Part shown: one piece after another, positions 1-5,925 of the stretch
How positions within the stretch are numbered: the stretch's first letter is position 1
Layout: every line of letters begins with the position of its first letter
Assembly: GCA_017477685.1 (NCBI GenBank)
Contig: JAFUUT010000358.1
Coordinates: 1 to 6,127 of the forward strand
Length of the DNA stretch: 6,127 nt
Source of the DNA: a bacterium
Lineage (GTDB): Bacteria; Cyanobacteriota; Vampirovibrionia; Gastranaerophilales; Gastranaerophilaceae
Direction: 5' to 3'
The notes under the pieces: model-generated
What the model saw: only the letters and a program-made list of their open reading frames with translations
Told to the model about the DNA's origin: nothing
Databases searched by the model: none
Program-made: the position numbers and the translations under genes

Positions 1-1
1 G

Positions 2-1333
2 GAAACAAAACCTGTCGAAGAGGCTAAACCTGTTGAGAATGCACCGGTTGAAGAAGTTCATACAAATATTTCTTCTGCGCATGCCGGAGCTTTAGGCGAG
101 TTGGAAACATTTGGTTTAAACAAATCTAAATTGAAAAAAATTCCTATAATTGGGGTTTTAGTTGTCTTAGGTTTGTTTATATTTGCCGCTATATTTAATG
201 TTCTTGTTAAAATGGCTGCAAAAAGTTCTCAGGAATTCAGAAAATTATTTGATACTCCTGTTGCAAGACCGGAAGGTATTGATAAAGAAAAACTTAAGAG
301 TATTATGAACGATGAATCTTTGAATTGGCAGGAAAAATACAAGCGCTACACCCAAACTGAAGATCAAGTGAAATCAAATAATGGTTATACATTTGTGACG
401 GATATGTCCGGCAAGAAGGATGCGGTAGTTTCTGATAATGGGACTAAGAAAACTTTATCTAAGAAGAAAAATAGGGTATATCCTAATAAAGAAACAAGAT
501 TGGTTACAAAACCTATTAATAATGAGGAATTGAAAGCCAGAATTTCTCAAATGGAGCATGCACTTTCTCAAACACCGTCTATGAATACTCAGTTTGTTCA
601 AAATAATAATTCAGTGAAGTCTGAGGAATCTGCAATTTCTCAAAAGATGTCATCTGTTAAGTTAAAATCTTTTGCCAGAAGCAGGAGTTTGAGAGAAGCA
701 AGCAGAAACCTTTATAATGAATTTAAGCAAGAAACAAGCAATGGACAATATAAGGAAGGAAGATTTGTGAAATTAAAGAATTCACCGTTAAGTGTAAACA
801 GCAGAAAATCTAAGGGAATAGATTCTGCTTCGGATGTTATCAATGCTGATGAGCAAATGGTAACTGTCAGCCAAAAGGCTAAGGATGATGCTGCGTATAC
901 TTCATCCTCTCTTGGCGAATATTTTGCAATTTTAGACTCTGAACCGTCAGAGCAAATAGCAAACAGTTTCCAAAAACATTCTTCTGATATGAGATTGGGT
1001 TCTAATTCTACAAACCCTATATCATCTTCAAGACCAAATAATCCGTATGGAAACTTTACTTCAGATTATATGAGTATGGAAAATATGGACATTAAATCAA
1101 CTTATACAATCGATTCACAAAGAAGTATTCATTTGGTTAATGTCGATGGACATTCTGCATTGATTGGCAAAAACGGAAGCAATATATCGTTAATCAAAAA
1201 CTTTGAAACATCTGTTTATAAACCACTTCAAGTAAGACGTGATTACAATTCAGTATACATTGTAAGAGTTGGCGAATTCAAATGCTTAGTTGATTCTGCC
1301 GCTCCGAAAATGGGTGTATTGTTAGAAATTTAA
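2..1333 (+). CDS. Single-pass membrane protein with duplicated FliO-like C-terminal unit (5' partial)
   Basis: The frame is open from the left edge, so the true start lies outside the window. The TTG at 101 and later in-frame codons are not convincing starts because coding-like sequence precedes them. The visible 443 residues begin with a Pro/Glu/Val-rich stretch (PVEEAK, PVENA, PVEEV), followed by basic residues (KSKLKK) and one hydrophobic segment at about 47-69. Next comes a long polar, Ser/Asn/Lys-rich linker of about 290 residues with no recognisable domain. The last 76 residues hold two similar beta-rich units; the first (RSIHLVNV...ALIG...ISLI) resembles the soluble domain of the flagellar export protein FliO. 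FliO is normally far shorter, so this is not an ordinary FliO. Topology is ambiguous because basic residues flank both sides of the membrane segment. The solute-binding protein gene follows after 9 bases, suggesting co-transcription. That it is a membrane protein is well supported; the FliO relationship is inference. Confidence 0.75.
   Translation, partial: ETKPVEEAKPVENAPVEEVHTNISSAHAGALGELETFGLNKSKLKKIPIIGVLVVLGLFIFAAIFNVLVKMAAKSSQEFRKLFDTPVARPEGIDKEKLKSIMNDESLNWQEKYKRYTQTEDQVKSNNGYTFVTDMSGKKDAVVSDNGTKKTLSKKKNRVYPNKETRLVTKPINNEELKARISQMEHALSQTPSMNTQFVQNNNSVKSEESAISQKMSSVKLKSFARSRSLREASRNLYNEFKQETSNGQYKEGRFVKLKNSPLSVNSRKSKGIDSASDVINADEQMVTVSQKAKDDAAYTSSSLGEYFAILDSEPSEQIANSFQKHSSDMRLGSNSTNPISSSRPNNPYGNFTSDYMSMENMDIKSTYTIDSQRSIHLVNVDGHSALIGKNGSNISLIKNFETSVYKPLQVRRDYNSVYIVRVGEFKCLVDSAAPKMGVLLEI
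11..58 (+). repeat. Degenerate PVE(E/N)(A/V) coding repeat
   Basis: Three consecutive imperfect units encode PVEEAK, PVENA and PVEEV in the N-terminal part of the truncated membrane protein. The codons differ between units (cct gtc, cct gtt, ccg gtt), so conservation is at protein level. Such Pro/Glu stretches usually form extended, flexible spacers. The array may continue left of the window. Confidence 0.5.
1103..1330 (+). repeat. Two tandem similar units in the C-terminus of the membrane protein
   Basis: Protein-level duplication, offset by 42 residues. Unit 1 (1103-1204) contains RSIHLVNV, then ALIG, then ISLI. Unit 2 (1217-1330) contains NSVYIVRV, then CLVD, then VLLEI. The shared pattern is S-[IV]-aromatic/His-[LI]-V-x-V, five residues, L-[IV], then a hydrophobic strand. 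This looks like two copies of one small beta unit. The nucleotide sequences have diverged, so the duplication is old if real. The alignment was done by eye. Confidence 0.45.
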
Positions 1334-1342
1334 TAAAAAGTT

Positions 1343-2533
1343 ATGCGGAAGATAATTGTTTTTGTATGTTTAATAGCGGGAGTGCTTTTGTTGTGTTGCG
1401 GAATTTTCAGTAAACCAAAAACAGAAAGTATTGTCCTGCAATTCGCATCCTGGGGGTCTGAATCGGAAGTAAGTATATTAAAACCTGTATTGGAAGATTT
1501 TGAAAAAGAAAATCCGAGTATTAAAGTTGATTTTATGCATATCCCTCAGAATTATTTTCAAAAAATACATTTGCTTTTTGCATCGAATACTGCTCCTGAT
1601 GTAATCTTTATAAATAATCAGTATTTGCCTGTATATGCGAATGCAGGGGTATTGGAGGGTTTGTCAAAATATTTTTCTCAAGAGGAGTTGGAGGTATTTA
1701 ATAAAAAATCGCTCGCATCCTTGTCATGGAAAGCTGAGATTTTTGCGCTTCCCCGTGATATTTCCAACCTTGTAATTTTTTATAACAAGGATTTATTTGA
1801 TAAATACAAAGTAGCTTATCCTAAATCCGGCTGGACTTATAGTGAATTTTTAAATAAAGCTCAAAAATTAACTCATTTGCCGGAAGTTTTTGGGGTGTCT
1901 TTTGAAGAAGTTCCGTTGTTTTATCTTCCGTATTTAACTATGTACAAAGGCTGGACAATGGAAGATACTTTGAATTTTAAGAGTGAAGATGTTTTGAAAA
2001 AAGATAACAATGCAAAAGGTTTGTCTGCGTATGCGGATTTAAGGCATAAATATCATGTCGCACCGTTAAAATCAGAATCAGGTAGTGCAACGATGGCGCA
2101 ATTGTTCTTGCAGGGTCGTTTAGGGATGCATCTTTCAGGTCGCTGGCTTGTTCCTAAATACAGGCAGGAAGCCAAATTTGATTGGGATATTGTAGAATTT
2201 CCAAGGGCAGATAAAGATTCTGAAAGTGTTGTTCCAATGGATGCTTCAGGCTGGGCAATTTCAAAATCATCAAAGCATAAACAAGAAGCGATAAAATTGA
2301 TAAAGTATTTAGCTTCAAAGTCTTCTTCTGAAAAGTTTACCCAAAGCGGTCTGATTGTGCCGGCAAGAATTGATGTTGGGAATTCAAAATATTTTCTGGA
2401 TGGTCAAAAACCCAAAAATGCAAAAGTTTTTCTTGATGTTGCACAATCATCCGTTCCAACCCCTGTAACTATAGATTATCGCGAAATTTTGGATTCTTTG
2501 AAATCATACACAGAATATATACTTAATAAATAA
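1343..2533 (+). CDS. ABC transporter extracellular solute-binding protein, family 1 (sugar type)
   Basis: Probably captures a sugar or sugar derivative outside the membrane and delivers it to an ABC importer. The 396 residues are close to the usual family length. The N-terminus has a basic MRK, then a hydrophobic stretch at about 4-19, as in an export signal. Family signatures follow in order: LQFASWGSE at about 32-40, APDVIFI at 84-90, ALPRDISNLVIFYNKDLF at 135-152, GRLGMHLSGRW at 258-268, and SGWAISKSSKHKQEA at 302-316 before the closing IVPAR. Two cysteines (18, 19) end the hydrophobic stretch, but the residues before them (LLL, LLC) are a poor lipobox, so lipidation is uncertain. The ATG at 1343 is chosen because it gives the signal sequence; only a weak AAAAAG precedes it. 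It lies 9 bases after the membrane-protein gene. No permease or ATPase gene is in the window, so the transporter partners and ligand are unknown. Confidence 0.88.
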   Translation: MRKIIVFVCLIAGVLLLCCGIFSKPKTESIVLQFASWGSESEVSILKPVLEDFEKENPSIKVDFMHIPQNYFQKIHLLFASNTAPDVIFINNQYLPVYANAGVLEGLSKYFSQEELEVFNKKSLASLSWKAEIFALPRDISNLVIFYNKDLFDKYKVAYPKSGWTYSEFLNKAQKLTHLPEVFGVSFEEVPLFYLPYLTMYKGWTMEDTLNFKSEDVLKKDNNAKGLSAYADLRHKYHVAPLKSESGSATMAQLFLQGRLGMHLSGRWLVPKYRQEAKFDWDIVEFPRADKDSESVVPMDASGWAISKSSKHKQEAIKLIKYLASKSSSEKFTQSGLIVPARIDVGNSKYFLDGQKPKNAKVFLDVAQSSVPTPVTIDYREILDSLKSYTEYILNK

Positions 2534-2546
2534 GATTTGTATACTT

Positions 2547-2575
2547 TTGTAAAGACAAATTATTATTGCTGTAAT
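2547..2575 (+). promoter_or_regulatory. Likely sigma-70-type promoter with extended -10 for the lysine-rich protein gene
   Basis: A -35-like TTGTAA (2547-2552) is separated by 17 bases from TGTAAT (2570-2575), with TG one base upstream (2567-2568), giving an extended -10 element. It lies just after the solute-binding protein gene and would start transcription near 2582, leaving a leader of about 140 bases before the ATG at 2721. Prediction by eye. Confidence 0.45.
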
Positions 2576-2594
2576 GCTGTCATAGTGTCTAATT

Positions 2595-2609
2595 TGGCAT
2601 ACACTGCCA
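2595..2609 (+). promoter_or_regulatory. Short inverted repeat TGGCA-N5-TGCCA in the leader
   Basis: A perfect 5-base inverted repeat with a 5-base centre lies just downstream of the predicted transcription start. It could be an operator half-site pair or a small RNA hairpin. The downstream GGCA at 2630-2633, followed by six T, could compete for the TGCC arm, but that alternative stem is only 4 bp. A repeat this short can also occur by chance. Confidence 0.25.
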
Positions 2610-2705
2610 TGGTATTGAAAGTTAAGCGAGGCAATTTTTTAATCCAAAATGTTTTTACATTTATATAAGCTATGTGTGCTTAATTTGAGAAAAGAGTATA
2701 ACACG

Positions 2706-2712
2706 AAAGGAG
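2706..2712 (+). promoter_or_regulatory. Ribosome binding site that fixes the start at 2721
   Basis: AAAGGAG lies 8 bases upstream of the ATG at 2721. This is a much better start than the upstream in-frame ATG at 2649, which has no such site and would place the Shine-Dalgarno inside the coding region. Confidence 0.85.
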
Positions 2713-2720
2713 ATATTATT

Positions 2721-3395
2721 ATGGGATTTGAAAAGTTATCTTTAAGCGATATCAAATTCAGTGATACCGGTTATGGTTCATTAAAAAAATCAAGTTCAAG
2801 TAAATCTAAAAAACCGGAAGCAACTGCTGATTATGAACCCTTGTTAAAATTTAGCAAGGCTTCAACAAAGGTTTCTAAAAAACGTAAAGCCCAAAAATCT
2901 GAATCTGCATCTGCAATGCCTGAAAAAACCGTTGCTCCAAAGAGGAGAAAAACAAAAGGTAAAGTTTCAAAAGGACAAGGTAAAATTACTCAGGCAGATG
3001 AAGAATTGTACAATAGTATGGATCCGCTTATTATAGGGAAATATAAAGAGAATGGCTACTCTAAAAAACGAATGATTGATGCTTATAGACACTATCTGGA
3101 AGTGGATGAACCGGCAATGAGAAAAGCTGATGAGAAAAAATATAATGTCAGGGCATCTAATGGTATGACTTATGAAGAAGCCATGACAATAATTCGGAAA
3201 ACAAGGGCAAAACATTATGGGGAATTTAAATATTTTAAAGCAAGACAGGATTGCTATTCTGCTTTTGATAATGAGAAAATGGCAAAAGATGATCCAGCAT
3301 ACGCAGCTGCGCTAAAAGCAAGAAAAGAACTTGAGGAAAAACATCCTGAAGTAAAAAGTATGTATGTTCAAAAATATGGTGTTTTGCTTTCATAA
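2721..3395 (+). CDS. Uncharacterised protein with lysine-rich N-terminal half
   Basis: I do not recognise this 224-residue protein. Residues 22-90 are low-complexity and strongly basic (about 22 Lys/Arg in 69), with Ser, Ala and Pro between them and clusters KKRK (53-56) and KRRKTKGK (74-81). This resembles the disordered basic tails of nucleic-acid-binding proteins. Residues 90-224 are a different, helical and charged region with many aromatics (LYNSMDPLIIGKYKENGYSK, YRHYLEV, KHYGEFKYFKARQ) and end in YVQKYGVLLS. No signal peptide or membrane segment is visible, so it is probably cytoplasmic. The start at 2721 is set by AAAGGAG eight bases upstream. The gene looks monocistronic, with its own promoter upstream and a strong terminator directly downstream. 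Nucleic-acid binding is inference from charge only; ribosome association or another role is equally possible. Confidence 0.8.
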   Translation: MGFEKLSLSDIKFSDTGYGSLKKSSSSKSKKPEATADYEPLLKFSKASTKVSKKRKAQKSESASAMPEKTVAPKRRKTKGKVSKGQGKITQADEELYNSMDPLIIGKYKENGYSKKRMIDAYRHYLEVDEPAMRKADEKKYNVRASNGMTYEEAMTIIRKTRAKHYGEFKYFKARQDCYSAFDNEKMAKDDPAYAAALKARKELEEKHPEVKSMYVQKYGVLLS

Positions 3396-3417
3396 CAGAT
3401 AGTTTTATATAAGAAAT

Positions 3418-3458
3418 AAAAAACGTCATTTGAAAAATTTTTTCAGATGACGTTTTTT
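3418..3458 (+). terminator. Strong intrinsic terminator after the lysine-rich protein gene
   Basis: A long hairpin pairs AAAAAACGTCAT (3418-3429) with ATGACGTTTTTT (3447-3458). Pairing continues inward through one T-G pair (3430/3446) and TGAAA/TTTCA, leaving a loop of about 5 bases. The stem is about 18 bp. The A-run on one side and T-run on the other make it symmetrical, so it could work in both directions, although only plus-strand genes flank it. It lies 22 bases after the stop codon. Confidence 0.88.
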
Positions 3459-3493
3459 CATTTTTCTTTACATAACAAAAAAAATTAGCAATT

Positions 3494-3520
3494 TTGTTCA
3501 GAAAAAATACTTTATATAAA
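3494..3520 (+). promoter_or_regulatory. Possible promoter for the gene at 3549
   Basis: TTGTTC (3494-3499) and TATAAA (3515-3520) are 15 bases apart; reading the -35 as TTTGTT gives 16. A second -10-like TATAAG is at 3521-3526. The spacing is short of the ideal 17 and the surroundings are AT-rich, so the exact boxes are uncertain. A promoter is expected here because a strong terminator lies just upstream. Confidence 0.4.
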
Positions 3521-3530
3521 TATAAGGGTT

Positions 3531-3539
3531 AAAGGTAGG
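3531..3539 (+). promoter_or_regulatory. Probable ribosome binding site for the gene at 3549
   Basis: AAAGGTAGG lies 9 bases before the ATG at 3549. It is an imperfect Shine-Dalgarno with two purine-rich AGG cores, and it supports that start. Confidence 0.5.
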
Positions 3540-3548
3540 TTATTTTTT

Positions 3549-4316
3549 ATGTTAAAAGGTAAAGTGGCAGAATTTACATATGATTTTTCGTCTTTAAATA
3601 AAGAGGCGGAATCAGGTATGGATACAGAATTTTCAGCTCCAAAGACGTTGAGTGCTTCTGTAAAATATATGAATGATGTTCAGGAAATTTATACGGATTC
3701 ATTTGTAGGTTTCACTACTAATTTTGAAGTTGCGAATAAAAAAGTTCGTCAAATTGTACAAAAGCTTGCAAGGGCGATTGATGAGAACTCTGTTGATGAA
3801 GTAAAAAGTCTTAAAGCCGAATACGGTGATTGTGCGGAATTTGGTAAAGCGAAAAAACTTTTGAATGAAAAATGTAAAACAGTTTGGAATGTTTTTGAAA
3901 TAACTGAAGAAAAAATTCCGCAAGAGGCGATGAAAACCCTTGGAATATCAAATATTCCGAGTCTGGATTTTTTGTTAGGCAATACTATTAAATACTTTGA
4001 AAAAGATAATTGTCAAACTACATCAAGAATTATAGAATCTATCCTTAATAATGACAATATGAGATATACTATTGAAGATATTCATAATTATTTAATCAGT
4101 AAAAATGCGAAGTTAAACTACAATACGGTTAAATATTTAATAGAAAAACATCATTATAATAAGAATAAACTTCAAGAGCTGAAAGCTGCTAAATCTGTTA
4201 TTGACAAAGCTTTGAAAAATACAACATTTAAAAATTCTGCCAAATTTTGTATAGAAAGTACCGCACAAGCTATTTTTAAAACTGTATCGGCGATAAAAAA
4301 TCTAAAAACGGTCTAG
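3549..4316 (+). CDS. Uncharacterised, mostly helical protein
   Basis: I do not recognise this 255-residue protein. It has no signal peptide or membrane segment and looks cytoplasmic. Residues 1-45 are polar and possibly flexible. Residues 45-115 read as charged helices (VANKKVRQIVQKLARAID, EVKSLKAEYGD, KAKKLLNEKCKTVW). Residues 171-205 (start MRYTIEDIHNYL, later NYNTVKYLIEKH) have the helix-turn-helix rhythm seen in winged-helix proteins, where the second helix often reads xTVxxxLxxL. That resemblance is weak. The C-terminus is again helical and lysine-rich. The gene starts after a terminator, with a possible promoter and a fair ribosome site. It ends in TAG, and the aminotransferase gene begins 33 bases later in the same frame, so the two may be co-transcribed. 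DNA binding is only a hypothesis. Confidence 0.75.
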   Translation: MLKGKVAEFTYDFSSLNKEAESGMDTEFSAPKTLSASVKYMNDVQEIYTDSFVGFTTNFEVANKKVRQIVQKLARAIDENSVDEVKSLKAEYGDCAEFGKAKKLLNEKCKTVWNVFEITEEKIPQEAMKTLGISNIPSLDFLLGNTIKYFEKDNCQTTSRIIESILNNDNMRYTIEDIHNYLISKNAKLNYNTVKYLIEKHHYNKNKLQELKAAKSVIDKALKNTTFKNSAKFCIESTAQAIFKTVSAIKNLKTV

Positions 4317-4349
4317 AAAAGTTTTGATATTTTTGTTTTAATTAGTTCT

Positions 4350-5453
4350 ATGAAAATAGATAATTTTAAAGTCGAGGAATGGTTTAATAAATATGAGCAT
4401 TGGGCAAAGTATGATTTGGCGGATACTTGTGTTGAATCTTTGTCCGTAAATGAATTACTGGCTCTTTCCGGCGCAGATGTTACGGACATTTTTAACAGAA
4501 AGTTAAATTACGGTGCAATTCACGGTTCTGATAGATTAAAGAGTGCTATATGTTCTCTTTATTCAGCGCAAAAACAAGAAAATATAACAGTAACTCATGG
4601 CGCTATCGGTGCCAATCAACTTGTTATGCTCTCTTTAATTGAGCCAAATGACAAAGTTATTTCTATTGTCCCGACTTATCAGCAGCATTATTCAATTCCA
4701 AAATCAATTGGCGCAAATGTAGAATTATTTTTCTTAAAAGAAGATGAGAATTGGCTTCCGAATTTGGATAGATTGTCTGAAGTTGTAGGTGGTGATACAA
4801 AAATAATATGTATGAACAATCCGAATAATCCTACGGGTGCGGTTATCCCGGATGATATGCTAAAAAAGATTGTTGAAATCGCACAAAAGTCGAATGCTTA
4901 TATTCTTTGTGATGAGGTTTACAGAGGGCTAAATCATAGCGGCAATCCGTTTTCTGACTCTATAGCAGATATTTATGACAAAGGGGTTTCTACTGGGAGT
5001 TTGTCAAAAACATTCTCTCTTGCGGGTTTGCGGCTCGGGTGGATTGCTGCAAATGCCGATATTATTGATAATATAAACCGCCAAAGAGAATATAACACAA
5101 TCAGTGTGGGGATTTTGGATGATTATTTTGCATCAATTGCAATAGAAAACAAAGATAAAATAATTAAACGGAATTTAGATAAAATCAAGTTCGGTAAAAG
5201 TATTCTAATGGATTTGGCAAATCAAGAACCAAGAGTTCAGTGTATATAGCCTCAAGGGGGAACAACCGCATTTGTCGGGTATGATTTGGACATAAAATCG
5301 ACTGATTTGTGCAGAAATTTACAAGAAAAAACAGGTGTGATGATTCTTCCGGGTGAAACTATGGAACTTGACGGTTATTTGCGAATAGGTTATGGCAATA
5401 ATTTCGAGCAATTAAAAGCTGCTTTGGAAATTTTTTCAGATTTTATTAAATAG
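4350..5453 (+). pseudogene. Class I/II PLP-dependent aminotransferase, interrupted by in-frame TAG
   Basis: Fold-type I PLP aminotransferase. Visible family features are Y54-G55 (LNYGAIHG), NPNNPTG at 157-163, D188 and Y191 (CDEVYRG) that contact the PLP ring, the Schiff-base lysine K220 in SLSK, and GLRLGW with R228. A TAG at 5247-5249 (codon 300) ends the frame, but the same frame continues unbroken to a TAG at 5451-5453. The downstream part reads PQGGTTAF...LPGE...YLRIGYG, including R345, the expected substrate-carboxylate arginine. With the stop read through, the length is 367 codons, normal for the family. The 299-residue product lacks that arginine and the C-terminal small domain and is probably inactive. 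The N-terminus (VEEWFNKYE, DLADTCVESLS) supports the ATG at 4350, although no clear Shine-Dalgarno precedes it. The substrate is not determined; the sequence reminds me of homologues often labelled capreomycidine synthase-like, a weak guess. The stop may be real decay, a sequencing error or suppression. Confidence 0.85.
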
Positions 5454-5460
5454 ATTTAAA

Positions 5461-5907
5461 TTATGATCTGCCGATTTCAACAGCTCTGTTTGCCATGGAT
5501 TTTGTAATATTAACCAGTGCAAGGTTTGCTTCATAAGCTCTTTGTGCCATCAAAGCGTCCGCAATATCAACCATAGCATTTACGTTAGACGCTCTGATAT
5601 ATCCGTTTTCGTCTGCATCAGGGTGTCCCGGTTGGTATATTTTTTGTCCGAGTGTAGGGTCTTCCACAACTCCTGTCATTGCAACTCCGCCTTGTAAGTA
5701 TGGCAATGTTCCGATACCGAATACGTCTTCTTTCATTACGTTCATCAAACCGTGGAAAGATATATCGTCTGTTGCATTTAATACAGGGATTTTACGAACA
5801 TAATTCGGAGTATCAAGATTGGCAATGTTCTTTGCATGGATATCTATTCTTTTTCCATGTACTCTTAAGGCATTACCGCCGATGTCCATTGATTCCATTA
5901 TACTCAT
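5461..5907 (-). CDS. flgC: Flagellar basal-body rod protein FlgC
   Basis: Structural subunit of the proximal rod that crosses the cell envelope between the MS ring and the distal rod; it is exported by the flagellar type III apparatus without a cleaved signal. The 148 residues are a normal length. The N-terminal rod helix carries the NIANLDTPNY motif at 27-36. The C-terminal half holds the FlgC hallmark: VEDP (81-84), YQPGHPDADENGYIRASNVN (91-110) and QRAYEANL (122-129), then a final helix. The motif NLDTPNY is closer to the FlgB-style NxxTPxY than to the longer NANTT insert of many FlgC proteins, but the GHPDADENGY block identifies FlgC. The start is fixed by GAGGGAGG 8 bases upstream; a second Met at codon 4 lacks this support. 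flgB ends 18 bases upstream on the same strand, so they form an operon. fliE, often next, is absent here: flgC instead meets the aminotransferase tail to tail. Confidence 0.95.
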   Translation of the reverse strand: MSIMESMDIGGNALRVHGKRIDIHAKNIANLDTPNYVRKIPVLNATDDISFHGLMNVMKEDVFGIGTLPYLQGGVAMTGVVEDPTLGQKIYQPGHPDADENGYIRASNVNAMVDIADALMAQRAYEANLALVNITKSMANRAVEIGRS

Positions 5908-5915
5908 TTATAATA

Positions 5916-5923
5916 CCTCCCTC
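5916..5923 (-). promoter_or_regulatory. Ribosome binding site of flgC
   Basis: On the minus strand GAGGGAGG lies 8 bases before the ATG at 5907-5905, a near-ideal Shine-Dalgarno. It sits in the 18-base gap after flgB, so flgC can be translated independently from the flgBC transcript. Confidence 0.85.
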
Positions 5924-5925
5924 GA

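Noticed and set aside
2545..2559. TTTGT-AAAG-ACAAA as a terminator of the solute-binding protein gene
   Set aside because: The stem is 5 bp with only one G-C pair and no following T-run.
2595..2609. TTGGCAT...TGCCAT as a sigma-54 promoter
   Set aside because: The GG and GC dinucleotides are 8 bases apart rather than the required 10.
2649..2720. Upstream ATG start for the lysine-rich protein
   Set aside because: It has no ribosome site and would bury the AAAGGAG motif in coding sequence; the ATG at 2721 is much better placed.
2967..3982. Minus-strand open frames at 2967-3215, 3235-3429, 3699-3923 and 3749-3982
   Set aside because: They lie opposite the two plus-strand genes or the terminator, are rich in Phe/Ile/Ser/Leu from reversed Lys/Glu codons, and have no recognisable domains.
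4314..5453. Reassignment of TAG to an amino acid
   Set aside because: Other long genes have no internal TAG, TAG closes the aminotransferase at a natural C-terminus, and flgB is interrupted by TAA, which such a change would not explain.
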